Below are positions 30,676-41,663 of a DNA stretch of 64,000 nt, in pieces (positions within the stretch are counted from its first letter, which is position 1; each line of letters begins with the position of its first letter). Made by a program: the position numbers and the translations under genes. A model generated the notes under the pieces. That model was not told the DNA's origin. It saw nothing but the letters and a program-made list of their open reading frames with translations, and did not search any database. Source of the stretch: Skeletonema tropicum (Eukaryota; Bacillariophyta; Thalassiosirophyceae; Thalassiosirales; Thalassiosiraceae); NCBI GenBank assembly GCA_037178625.1, contig CM074141.1, positions 1,736,001 to 1,800,000 of the forward strand. Reading direction: 5' to 3'.

Positions 30676-31956
30676 ATGTTGGTCGATTATTATGACCTAC
30701 ATCGATTCGAGTTGTTCCAGCAGAAGGTTCGCCGATACGGTGGCGAAGCAGCCGTCCGTCATGACTATAATATTTACAACAGAAAATACACTCCTCCACA
30801 ATTGAAGGATCAAATGAAAAGCGGCAACTATTTACATAATCAGAACCTGAAATGGTGGCGGACAATAAACAAGAACAAACCTTCACCAAAAAAAATATCA
30901 TTTTTGTCATCATCATTGCAATATGACTCCAAAAGAGACAACAAACGGAAGGCGATGGAACTTGACAATTCAACTGTTTCATTTCAGTTCAACAAAGTCA
31001 CAGCAAAGAAGAAACGTAAAGCGGGGAAACACAAAGCACAACTCACCGCCAAACATTTAACTAACTCTCCTGCACCCCTCATTACACCACAATATGGGGA
31101 CTTTGTTGAGGTTGAATTCTCCTCCAATTCAAGCGTTTATGTTCTTTATGCTCGCGCAGATAGCGAATGCCCCCTGCTTCGTGACATACATGAATGCTGC
31201 TATAAAGGAGCCGGAAATACTCTTGACAATTCTCTTGATGCTTTGCCCAAAAGAGCTTGGGAACAAGACAACCATGCTGGTGGGGGATATGCAGCATTTG
31301 GGATTGGATCCATGGATAAAAGACAAACTGGGCCCTTCTTTCTTATGAATCATCAATATGAAAAGGCAAAAGCTATTACTTCCTCTCTCTCTTCCATCTT
31401 TGGTAGAGTTGCGGCAGCCTTGCTGAACTACACACCTAATGTATTTAGGGAGAATGAAAAAATTAAGAGCATAAATGCAAACTTCTCTTTCCCACCAATT
31501 GGTTGCCAAGGTGCAGTTGGCTGGATGGCAAATCAAGTTGCGATTCGCCGCATAGGCAAGGGATGCCAGAAGAATGCAATGATAGAAGACAGTGTTGTGG
31601 CATTGCACGCTGACACCGGGGATTTGAGTACAATGCACCCGCTTGTATACATACCGCGCGGTGGTCCAGATGGAAGAGGTGGAATTATAGCAGATTCCCA
31701 CTTGGTCATTGCGGAAAGCGAGACTGGTGGCAAATACATTCAAATCGAGACAAATGTGAGAGATACTGTCTGTATAGTGGTCTTCAATAGCGCACTGAAT
31801 TTGCATGGGTTGGTCCAATCATCCCCTGAAGGTGAAACTGAAGATGCCTGGAGCACGAGGCTCATTCCATTCATTACAAAGCAAATGTATAACTTCATGT
31901 TAAAGAACAAATCTGCAGCGCCAATTGATAAGTTTAATGTTCTAAGAGTAAAGTAA
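30676..31956 (+). CDS. Transposon cargo protein, possible Tet/JBP-like 2OG-Fe(II) dioxygenase
   Basis: 426 aa from ATG 30676 (an in-frame TTG lies at 30622). The N-terminal third is Lys/Asn-rich with a basic cluster (TAKKKRKAGKHKAQ) that could target the nucleus or bind DNA. The C-terminal third reads LHADTGD, then GGPDGRGGIIADSHLVIAE, DTVCIVVFNSALNLHG and STRLIPF. HAD would supply the HxD of an Fe(II) site, LHG the distal His and the later Arg the 2-oxoglutarate contact, in the order and spacing of a double-stranded beta-helix dioxygenase of the Tet/JBP kind. Such enzymes oxidise 5-methyl bases in DNA and are known as cargo of some DNA transposons. The frame is intact to 31956. The identification rests on motif pattern only; an unrelated transposon protein is the alternative. 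Confidence 0.4.
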   Translation: MLVDYYDLHRFELFQQKVRRYGGEAAVRHDYNIYNRKYTPPQLKDQMKSGNYLHNQNLKWWRTINKNKPSPKKISFLSSSLQYDSKRDNKRKAMELDNSTVSFQFNKVTAKKKRKAGKHKAQLTAKHLTNSPAPLITPQYGDFVEVEFSSNSSVYVLYARADSECPLLRDIHECCYKGAGNTLDNSLDALPKRAWEQDNHAGGGYAAFGIGSMDKRQTGPFFLMNHQYEKAKAITSSLSSIFGRVAAALLNYTPNVFRENEKIKSINANFSFPPIGCQGAVGWMANQVAIRRIGKGCQKNAMIEDSVVALHADTGDLSTMHPLVYIPRGGPDGRGGIIADSHLVIAESETGGKYIQIETNVRDTVCIVVFNSALNLHGLVQSSPEGETEDAWSTRLIPFITKQMYNFMLKNKSAAPIDKFNVLRVK

Positions 31957-32061
31957 AACACATCTTTTCCTACGCATATTTGCTCAAACATTGGTACCAT
32001 ACTGCCTCTGTAATGTGTGGAGAGAATTTTTTCTCTGAGAATGATCTATTCTATGTCATCT

Positions 32062-33492
32062 TCATTCCCAGGAATCACTGATTTTGATAGGGGATAAGCA
32101 CCTATTGATTACCCCACCAATCACCCAACCAGTGAATGTTGTGAATATCATAGCACCATGTCTGAGAAGTCTTGCCCTCATCCTACCAGTCTGCCATGCA
32201 GTTCCACTGAATCTGTGTTCTGAATCAGTTGTAACTCGACTGTCATATCCATCTACTTCTTCCTTTAAACCTCTATGCAACATTAGCAGGTTATCAATGC
32301 TGTCTTTACTCCCGGCAGAAATCTCATTTGCTAAGTCTTCGTTATGAAGATAGTCAGTCCATTGACCTATCTCCTCCTTAGAGCACTCATTTGGTTTCCA
32401 ATTTTTTATGGGCTCATCATTTAGAAGTCTGTAACGCAAATTGGTAGCCTCTTCCAGTGTTGCATCCAGAAATCCTGATTGAATCAACCAACTTTTGACA
32501 TCATCAGTGCCATATCTACGCGCTTTCACTTCTTTACGTAGGTGCGCTAAAGCATAGTCAGGATATGTTCTCCCTGCTCTCTTCCGTAATGCGAAAATCA
32601 TCTCCTGGTCATCTCCACCATTACAACCGTTTGTATGCTCTAGAGAGACAGATGTTATACGGACAATTTCATCATTACGGCATGCGTCATTAGGCATTCT
32701 TTCACGTGCAGCACTGATGTGCCACTCACAGCCAGTCTTCAGAGACTGACGAGTTGGCCGGGCACCCTTGATCCCTTCTTTCTTTTGTGACTTGTGGGTT
32801 CCTGATCTAGGACAGGTGTATCGATAGCTAATGTAATTATCTGCTTGCGTTCTTTTGTTTTCTGTCTTTTTTTGTTTAGGAAACATCCGCACAGTCACGC
32901 AATAATCTTCCACTGCTTGTTTGAAGAGTTGTTCCGATGGAAACACATCGTTGTTGTTAAAAGGTGCAGTGGCAGTGGAGGTATTAGTGGATGTATTGGA
33001 GGCCAAATCTAATTCTGCCTCTTCAGTTGGTGAAGTTGTTGTGGTTGTGTTGGTGGGCATATCAATGGTGCCAGTCAGACCGTTTTGCATCGTCATATCA
33101 AGAGGTTCGCTTGGGTTTTGTTGAGGAATTAGATGTTGCTGTTGCTGTTGGTTTTGAAAAAGCGATGCTTGATTGAGAAAAGGTGCAGGTGGTCGAAAAT
33201 TGATGGGAAAAAGATGCTGAAGCTGATGATGATTATAACTTGGCCACTGATTGTTGGAAGATGGCAGAGGAGGAAAAAAAGTGGCGAAGTTGCTGTTGTA
33301 ATGTGGCATTACGCTATGAGCAGCGCCTGTGTCATGCGGATGTTGCATGTTTGTGGAGGTGGAGGTTGACAAACACGCACCAGAGGAAGAAGCAGGACCA
33401 GGATTACCAGGATTCATTAGTAGATTGGTGCTTGGTGACGACCTCCTGCCACTGTTATCGTTGTTAATATCCTGAGAATGTGCGGATTGCAT
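32062..33492 (-). pseudogene. MULE transposase, N-terminal part only (FAR1-like zinc domain)
   Basis: 476 codons from ATG (complement of 33490-33492). The first 170 residues are low-complexity Ser/Thr/Asn/Gln. Residues about 180-310 look like the FAR1/WRKY-GCM1 DNA-binding zinc domain of Mutator transposases: YRYTCPRSGTHKS, RPTRQSLKTGCEW and VSLEHTNGC. Near the end, GTAWQTGRMRARLLRHGAMI matches the segment just before the first catalytic Asp in MULE transposases, but the next residues are unrelated and the frame stops, so the DDE core is missing. The stop lies only 105 bp from the stop of the convergent cargo gene, which suggests an internal deletion removed the catalytic part. Confidence 0.7.
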
Positions 33493-33560
33493 GATGTATT
33501 AATGACACTGGTAACACTTAGCTTACTTTATTTTTGTCATTGGCCGCGCTGCAGCAACAT

Positions 33561-33562
<2 letters not shown>

Positions 33563-33640
<78 letters not shown>
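33563..33640. repeat. (AG)39 microsatellite
   Basis: A pure AG dinucleotide run of 78 bp, about 70 bp upstream of the transposase start on its own strand, so it lies in the likely promoter/leader of that gene. The long perfect run implies rapid length change. Confidence 0.95.
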
Positions 33641-33644
<4 letters not shown>

Positions 33645-33782
33645 CCTCTTGTTGAAAGATAATTCTGCCTTTTAGGGTTAATGGAGAGAGCGTGGTATGG
33701 TGACGTGGCAGAATCGTCACATCATAGGGCGTGCCCAACCCGTGCCCAGAAAAGCCGTGCCCAACGTAGCCCCTTTTTTTTG

Positions 33783-34242
33783 TTAGTGAAATGCTCTAGC
33801 TTTGGGCCACAATGGCCAAAATTATATTTTGGGGAGTTGCCGAACATGCTTTTCCAGTATCACCATCCTTTTGTCGACCATAATGGGGGTTCTATACATG
33901 TGTTGGCTGTAAAATAATTCCAATGCTCCGCTGAGAAATGCATGTGAGAGTCCACTAGCTTTTTGCTGCACAAATTTGGCAGGCCATCAGCAATCAAAGC
34001 TAGTACCAAGCTAGAGAGCACCTTCAAATGCATATCTCGACGAAAATATAAGGCTTCACCACCTGCCCCTCAGTATATATACTCTCATAATAGTCACCTA
34101 AAGGATAGTATCTCGGGACAAGCATGTAAACCACTTCCCTGAAACTTAATTTTGGCCACCATGGCCCAAAGCTAGAGCATTTCACTAACAATAAAATTGC
34201 GGGAAAGGCTCCGGTTCCAAAAAATCGACGCGCACGGCCTTT
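33783..34242. repeat. Right body of element Z with internal inverted repeats
   Basis: The first 50 bp (TTAGTGAAATGCTCTAGC...) form the rest of the left inverted repeat of Z and pair with about 34145-34195. The middle (33835-34140) is noncoding and unrecognised. Confidence 0.6.
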
Positions 34243-34622
34243 ATTGTTGCAAATGTCGTACAACATATTTGACTTGTATGAATCGCGTCATATCTACCAC
34301 AAATTCAAACAGATGGTCCTCTGACGGTGCCAGCAGGCCACCACCTCACCACGTCGCCACCTGTTTCCGACGTTCTACAACCTTTGTTTCACGTTGTTGC
34401 TTGCATCTATCATGCAGTAAATGCAGCTACTACAATACACAAGAACTATCTACTTCTACTCTCAGCCTCACGATGGCATCTATCCCGCGAGGAGCACATC
34501 ATCAACTTCTATTTGTAGTTCTTCACAGCATCACACGATCACACTGCTAGCTATCCTCCTCATGGCTTCATATACTTCAGGTCAGTCAAGGAAGCCCTGA
34601 ACCTCAACACGAAACGAATGAG

Positions 34623-35514
34623 ATGGCGTTGAAGCCAGGTGATAACGATGTGTTGTCGGGCCGTGGAGCTTGGTTCAATCAACATCCTGGCAATGAGCAA
34701 TTTCGAAGGATGCTCAATGAGCAAAAGGTAAGTTAGCCTGAACTTCTTCGTCCTAGTCTTCCAATCAATTGGAGTCATCTATTGATAACAATTTCCCACA
34801 CTATCATACTGTATCTCAAAGGATGTCTACATGGCTGGCACGAAGAAGCAAAAGATGGACATCTCCAAAGCCATCGTTGAAGCAATCCATTCGAAGGATC
34901 CACCAGGTAGATTTCTCAAACAATGTCCGAAAAGTTGTCAATGGAACGAGCTGTCGAAGAGAGAAGCAGCCGATAGGGTAGCCCAAGCGATGGCATATGC
35001 CGTTAGAGGTAAAGATACATCGAAGCGTAAGAAAGACGAACTGCGGCGTTCCCGTCAAATATCACAGCAAAAGTCAAAGAATAATGATGATGCTGCTGAT
35101 GTGGCTTCGTCGCAGCATGCTGATGATCGACCGACTACTCAACATCATTTGCACAGCTCGAGTAATCAGTTGGAAGAAGTCACTGCTCATGGAGAAAATG
35201 CGTCTTCATCGTCGTCTGTGACAAATCAAAAACTCACTGCCCATGGTCCAGTAGCAGGAGACACCAAAAATACAGCTGCAGCAGAGTCGGCTACAATGGA
35301 GATTGATGGTACTGATTCGGCGGCAGATAGAATGCATCATGTGCCAGGAAACTCCACATTTCGTCAGCAACTGCAAAGCCCTCCGCAAATGAATCAATCC
35401 AGTGATGCCGTCACCCTGCCAACATCCTCCATCGATCAAAGAGTGACTCAAAATGGATTGGTCCGAGTTCTAGCGCAGGCAGTGCAGCAGCAGCGACGCC
35501 ATCATGACCATGCT

Positions 35515-35545
<31 letters not shown>

Positions 35546-36327
35546 TCCAGCTTCTCCAATCTAATTTGGCCCCGATTCCGAATCCATTGATACAGTTACT
35601 TCACACACAAACTCCGCTTCAGCCTACTTCACTTGAAGGATTGACTAATCAACTCTTGGCTCAGGCACAGCAGCAACAGCAACAGCAACAGCAACATTAT
35701 TACCTGCAGCAGTTCATTCTCCTTCAACATTTGCTGAATGCACAAAATGTGCTCCCAACTGATTCGCTACTAACGACTCTACCCCCATCAGCTCCATCCT
35801 CGGCTTCTCAGGGGGTGTTGCCCACAAATAATGGCATGATTCTGAATGGGGCATCTTCTTCAAACTACTCATTGCCTCTCCAATCTGATCAGGCCGCTAA
35901 TATGAATATCTTGCAAAGCCTGCTACAACAATCAAATCCATCATCAAATCCAAATGCGCTTTTGCTTAGCAACTTATTGAGTAATTTACAGCACCAACCA
36001 AATAATAATAACGTGGGGATAATCAGCGCACTCCAGGGAGCACAACAATTGGATCAATTGCAGAGCAGTCTCAGGATACATCATTCGCAGCAGTTGCTGT
36101 CTTCACCTCCAACTGCTTCCAACCAGTCCTCCGGGCAGCAGCAGCAGCAATCGCTGCTGCTGGATCATCCTCATCAGGCATGGCAGACAGCTCTGCTGCT
36201 CCAGATCCAAAACTTGCAGGATGACCCCCCTTCGATTATTGCGCAGCCATCGGCTAATGCAGCTTCTGCATCGACTAGGCAGGATGAGAGTGGCGTAGAT
36301 GGAGGGCAGAGCATGCCGGAAGAGTAA
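34623..36327 (+). CDS. DUF6824 domain polyQ protein, alpha type (unit 3)
   Basis: Exons 34623-34727 and 34822-36327 with a 94-bp intron identical in position to the unit 2 copy; product 536 aa. The DUF6824 head and basic segment are identical to the alpha gene at 1832. Differences lie in the repeats: first long Gln tract 10 instead of 9, second 9 instead of 11, and a Val-Gln pair is missing before QQQRRHH. The final codons differ: a GAA (3543-3545 in unit 2) is TAA here (36325-36327), removing only the last three residues. The upstream region is intact for 380 bp and then abuts element Z, so distal regulatory sequence has been pushed over 22 kb away. Confidence 0.8.
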
Positions 36328-36717
36328 CCGACATGAAATTGTTGTTTCAGTGTACTCGTGTTGCTCGGTTAACTTGAGACATTTAATTTCACATATGTAG
36401 TCTTTTCTCGACCACTCATTAGGGGACCAAGACCGAGCGAGCCACAATAGATATGATAGACAACACATTTGCAAATTGACGTCATCTCAGAGGCTGAAAG
36501 GCGTCACTGCCTACTTCTGTGCTCATCTCTTCAATCTCTAGCTCTCTAGAGAGATTAGAGCTCAGCCAGGTGAATGAAGTTGTTGAGGATGAGGCAAAGA
36601 ATGAAAGGTGTGACAGCCAACATCGGACAGATGAACGACACGATCTGAAAATGATGAATGACGTAAGGGCAACGTTTCCCGAAAATTGAGAGAAAGAAGA
36701 GGAACCCACTTGGAAAG

Positions 36718-36725
36718 TGACGTCA
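36718..36725. promoter_or_regulatory. CRE-like palindrome TGACGTCA
   Basis: Unit 3 counterpart of 3943-3950. A second perfect octamer lies at 36477-36484, where unit 2 has TGATGTCA, so that one arose or was lost by a single change. Confidence 0.3.
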
Positions 36726-36892
36726 CAGGCCGTTGATTGAGATGATTTAATGTCAGGAGGTTGGAAACACTCGCTACGTTTGTCAGCCTCGAAGTAGCTT
36801 TGAGCTTGAGTGCAAGGTGCTTGTGTGGCACCGATGACTCATACCAAACCCTCTCGTATGAAATCTGAGATGGGTGAATTGGTAGAAGGTGC

Positions 36893-37030
36893 AGTGCGAT
36901 CTGAGAAACAGTTGTGGAGGCAGTATAGAGTACTATCAATGCTACCGACACAGCACACATGTTGGTTAGTCATAATTTCGCCCCTAGAGGGCTAATCAGA
37001 CGTACTAAAAAATTTCTGTTATATTATTAT
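36893..37030 (+). mobile_element. 5'-truncated LINE tail (138 bp)
   Basis: Matches the last 138 bp of the full-length LINE (about 29707-29844), ending in the same TTATATTATTAT tail, and is absent from the equivalent position in unit 2 (about 4121). No clear target duplication; the target TATAT seems to have merged with the tail. Confidence 0.8.
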
Positions 37031-39057
37031 CATCATAGCCGTATACGGGGGAGTTGTTTCAATCTGCGAAGAACTGAAGGAGTCAAGGGTGTGCCATTGT
37101 GGAGTATCTTGACCTTATCGATATTTATTTCGAGGATTTTAAGCTATCAATCGATTTATCCTCTCCTTTGCTCCATGCATCATTGCTCCAGCGGCTTCAA
37201 GATTCTTTGCTGGGTCACAAACGATGTGACGTGCATACTCTCACATGCATTCATATTCATTGCTTCGTTCACATCCCCATGCTTCCGATGCTCGAATCAT
37301 CTCTCTTGAATGGCGATCTGTTTGAAAGTACACGCGGAATACATATACACCATCACATCATGATATTAATTTGCAGCTAGCTGATGATTGGATAAATGAT
37401 GTCGTCAATAATGAATAATGAATGAATGCATAACTAGTCGAATCAATAACGTCATCCTGACACACTCTCTTTCGACTGTGGAGGCAGCAGTGATGCGTTC
37501 AGAAGCGTGTGAGTGAAGTTTGCATAATATTATTACAACCAATCGCATCACCACCATGGCCACAGCTCAAAATCAAAATCTTGTTGACGTGGACTTGAGC
37601 TGGTGAAAGAATGGGGTCAATGTAGCTTCCACAGCGTGTAGATGTAGAGTATGATTAGGATTGAAATGTTTCATCAAATAATGTGGTGCTGATACACTGT
37701 TTTCTGACGCTGTCATTTCTCCTACAATGCTTGTTATTACAGAAAAAGAGTTGAAGCAGCTGTGACATGCTTTACGGCTTGGAAATACTGAAGTGACGGT
37801 GATACCTTAATGAGTACTGCTAGCTATGGAATGATGTGATCAAATGCGACATTGAAAAAAGAACACATCTAAGCTCAAGAATGGGGGGCACTTCTAAGTA
37901 ATCCAACAACTTCTTCGTCGTCTGGATATTTTAAAGGCGATCGATCGATGGTGATAAGGATGTCTCCTGCTCAGCTGCTTGTCATCTCGCTACACTTCGT
38001 ACTCCGATTTGTCTGCGTCATGTGGCCACAATCCATATTCTTCGGGCCGAGAAGATAGAATAGCCTCATCAAAACTGATCTACTACTAGCTCAGCAGCAG
38101 TGCCAACATCACCATTGATTCTCTCGATGATGCTACATAATGAACTTGCGTGCGTGCTCTACTTATCATTTATCATCTGAGACAAAGTACTGATGAAGCT
38201 GAACAACCTTTTGAATGAGGAAAGGAAGAAAGATGCGTCATACCTACCACGATTTGAAAGATTGACTCCGACTACTGTGCTTTCCGTTGAACTGAATCTC
38301 GCTCTCTGCTCTCTGCTCTCTCGATTCGTTTCTCACTCTACGTTAATGATTACGTAATATACAGACTAATCAGTACTACTGCGATAACATCAACTAATAA
38401 TATAATTACATGGAAAGGATACATAGCAAGGATAAAGATTGGTGAGAAGTGAGTGATCGTCTCAGGGAATGAGACGTTCTGTGTTACAATAATATAACAG
38501 AAATTTTAAAGTACGTCTGATTAGCCCTCTAGGGGCGAAATTATGACTAACCAACATGTGTGCTGTGTCGGTAGCATTGATAGTACTCTATACTGCCTCC
38601 ACAACTGTTTCTCAGATCGCACTCCAAGCCAGAAGACCTAAATAGTCTCCTGGCCAGGATTAGTTCAACCATACGGTTGTTTACGTCGTCGATTTCTCGA
38701 GTTCATTGAGGACTGCGTCTATTGTCGGCTGTCCCTCCTCACGATACAATACTACTCTATTTGCGTGTTCCTCGGCTTCATCAGCCACACGTTGCCGCTG
38801 AGGTGGCGGTAATGGTGGGCCAAATGCATTTAAGTAGAACGATAAAGTTCGTTGACTTTTCTTCCGCTGTTCTGCTCGCATCTCGACCGCTTGCCTGCCT
38901 ATCTTGAGGTGATGCACCCACATTCGCCTAGTAGCCAAATCCATATCCAAGCTTCGACAAAGCTTAGAGTTATTGCGGAAATCTGACGAGCTCTAGCGTA
39001 GATAGCGTGGGCGCGTGGCGCGTCAGTATGTAACGTTTCTGTACGTGGGCAGTACAT

Positions 39058-40550
39058 GCTAGTCGGCGCGCTATTCGCCGCACCGGCGCCATTCGCCGCA
39101 AATCTAAAATCACAATTTGCGACACAAAAAAAGAGCCGCACCATGACGGCCTCCCTCCTACTACCCTCATTACACACCTAAATGTCGACATTCCAAAGTA
39201 ACAATGTAGGTTGTAGACCATTTTTTGACGCTGAAATCAATGGTTCTATCGGCGGCTCGCCATATTCAGCAGAAAGAGACGTTTGACCGCCACAATAGCA
39301 ATGGTGATTTTCATCCCCTCCGCCGCAGAGCACATGTAGCCAGTAGCACCAAGGCGTCGTTTCGGTCAATGAAACAGCAAGTAAGGTTGTAGGGGCGACC
39401 AATATTATATATATGGGCGGAATATGCGCTGAATGACCGGTTGTGGGTCTCATGCAACGCCTATCCAACATATCAAATCTATGAAGTCGAGTTAGAAAGA
39501 TTTCCACAATGTATCTCCATCAATAGTGGGTATATATCTGACACAAAACATGCTGGAACCACACCATGGATCATAGAGGTCTTGTCTACTATATGATAAT
39601 CAAGATTGTGAAGCTGGACTGCTCCATATCATCACAGTGACTACTGCAACTCTTGGTTTCCTGGGAAACTACTGATTGTGGGTTATGAGAAGCCCACCTG
39701 CAGTCGCCTACACGAGTGTTGTGGCATAATATTGACGTCTCCTCCATGTACAATTGGAAATCTGTCACCTCATCAAATCAACAGCCATCTATTGTGCGCC
39801 TTTTGCTGTGGTTGGAGACAACATTATAACTGTTATCAGTGCCTTACCTACAAAGTCTCATGAAATGAGAGGCCGGATGATCGACATAAAACTCCATGAT
39901 GGCGTAGATATTGCGTGCAATTAATAAATCCGAGTGAAGTGAACAAGTATCATAGCATATAGAAGGAGTTATTAATGATCTGCTACTATTATGTTGTCTA
40001 AATTACATAAACATGAGCATCTTATGACATGCCTGGTATGTGCAGATTTTCATGTGTGTGTGCGTCACCCGCAATTATCATCAAAACTACTTTGAATTAG
40101 ACGCTGCAGCTTACATAATTGGAATCAGCGTGAAAAATTGGGTTAGGGAGTGTCTTCTTAGTGTTGATGGAGGGTATATGGGATCGATAATGCTATGGTT
40201 TGCCTTCGGATTCGTCATGTCAGATGCACTTTTTCAAGATTTTTTTACTTTTCGTGCATGAGTACCTCAAATATCGCAGCAATTGAACGGAGCACCAACA
40301 CCAGCCGTACAAGATACATTCCAAACGATATAAATAGAAAGTTATTGGTCTTTCAACTTAAAGCATCGGCATATTATTGGCCAATATTGGCGTAGTATGC
40401 CAGATTTTCTGCGACGCAACAAGATTTGGCTGGGTGTTGGGGTGAAAAATACCTGTTTATATCCAAAATGACGTTTGTTGTGTTCGATATCGGCTTTTCT
40501 ATCCGTGCGGCGCCGCATCGCCGCATGCGGCGAATGGCGCGTAGACTAGC
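39058..40550 (-). mobile_element. DNA element W, copy 2 (uninterrupted, inverted)
   Basis: 1,493 bp with GCTAGTC...GACTAGC ends and AT duplications (39056-39057 and 40551-40552). It is the inverse of 20780-30159 without the LINE and nearly identical to it, so the two copies are young. The longest frame (39178-39507, minus, 109 codons, MEIFLTRLHRFDML...) and a 73-codon frame on the plus strand (40040-40261) match nothing I recognise. Confidence 0.75.
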
Positions 40551-40870
40551 ATGGGTAGGAATCAGCTAGCCAGATTTTTTGTACATAGAGGGTTATGATG
40601 TTCCCCACCAAATAGGCCTCATTCTCGCTTTTTGGTTAGTTCAAACTTTGGATAATGTGAGAATAGACTGGGGCAAATACAAAAACTGTGGGGTGAAATT
40701 TGTGTTGAGCATAATTTTAACACCTTTCTCTTCCACACTCTATAGTTTATATAATTATATCCCTTAGGATATTTTGTTTGCCGAGTCTTAATTGGGTTGG
40801 CGTTAGGGGGGCTTGCGCTCTTCGACTCCAAGAAGGTAGCAGCTGTTCGCTGTTCGGCCCCTCAAATTTA

Positions 40871-41663
40871 GCGTAATGGAATTTCACCATTTTTGGAGGG
40901 GGTTGAAAATTGCAGGTTGAAATTTCAGAAATTTCAGAAATTTCAAGGGATTAAATTTCACTCTAGCTTATCCTGAGATAGTCGTAATACTTTGCACTCT
41001 GCAGTCAACACATCACTCTAAGAGAGACTGTCAGCAAGCTTCTTTCCAAGCATCTTCTTCGCATCCATGATATGACGGAGGTTTTCCTTCCCTCGAAGAA
41101 GTGCAACACCAGTTGGATCCTTCATCCTATTCCTATCCTTCACAAGAATGCTGTTCTTCAGAGGTTTGGCCCTACGCTCACAATCCATCGATCCGACAGT
41201 TCCCATAGACATTAGAGGCTTAGCAACCAATCGCTATGACAGCGTGGTAGACGGCAGAGTGAACAAAAAGTTGATTTGTGCACATACCCGCACCCAAAAT
41301 AAGAGCCATCCGCGCCCAAAATCATCTGGTACATGCCAATGCAGGAACACGCATGTAAGCTGAATTACTACGAAGGAATAAGTAATACTGCATTGTTAGT
41401 CGCCAGCATTTTGGTGAAGAGTTACTCTCCGCTGAGTTGACAAACTCATCATCTGGATGGTGCGTGGTGTTCTTTGGGGTTTGGTGGTTGGTGGAATGAA
41501 GGGTCTTAGGTTATTTTTGTGCTACGTGTTGGTTCAGTACCATCCGTTCGCGCCAGAATTTTTGTGAAATTTCATTGTTGGCCAAAATTGGTGCAACTTT
41601 CACCCTGTAAATTTCACGAAAGTTGCAGTAGTGAAATTTCACCCTTTTGAAATTCCATTACGC
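40871..41663. mobile_element. MITE with 16-bp inverted ends and TA duplication
   Basis: 793 bp. The ends GCGTAATGGAATTTCA are perfect inverted repeats, flanked by TA (40869-40870 and 41664-41665). GAAATTTCA-like subterminal repeats occur several times. A TA target suggests a Tc1/mariner-derived MITE. No gene. Confidence 0.6.

Larger units (their letters stand above)
30334..33773. mobile_element. Mutator-like element (MULE) with truncated transposase and a cargo gene
   Basis: About 90-bp inverted ends (30339-30432 and 33686-33773) share GGGCACGGCTTTTCTGGGCA and GATGTGACGATTCTGCCACG. A 9-bp duplication TTTTTTTTG (30325-30333 and 33774-33782) flanks it, supported by the fact that the interrupted Z repeat becomes continuous on removal. 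The left end carries a few extra bases (TGGGA) relative to the right. Two convergent genes lie inside: a possible dioxygenase (30676-31956, plus) and a FAR1/MULE-like transposase remnant (32062-33492, minus). The element can no longer move on its own if the catalytic domain is truly absent. Confidence 0.8.
30269..34242. mobile_element. MITE-like element Z, split by a Mutator-like element
   Basis: Ends AAAGGCC...GGCCTTT with a 2-bp AT duplication (30267-30268 and 34243-34244; a 3-bp TAT reading is also possible). The empty site is 62773-62774. After removing the inner element (30334-33773) Z is about 525 bp with inverted repeats of about 110 bp: GGAACCGGAGCC near each end and GTTAGTGAAATGCTCTAGC further in. 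The left repeat is cut exactly where the inner element sits. No coding capacity of its own. Confidence 0.75.
36328..38321. other. alpha-beta spacer, unit 3 (left part)
   Basis: Matches 3555-5500 of unit 2 with small indels, one LINE-tail insertion (36893-37030) and without the extra 190 bp seen at 4943. Similarity to unit 2 ends near 38160, where about 160 bp of unmatched sequence leads into element U. No gene is supported. Confidence 0.55.

Noticed and set aside
33478..33675. Open frame with poly-RE repeat
   Set aside because: Generated by the (AG)39 microsatellite.
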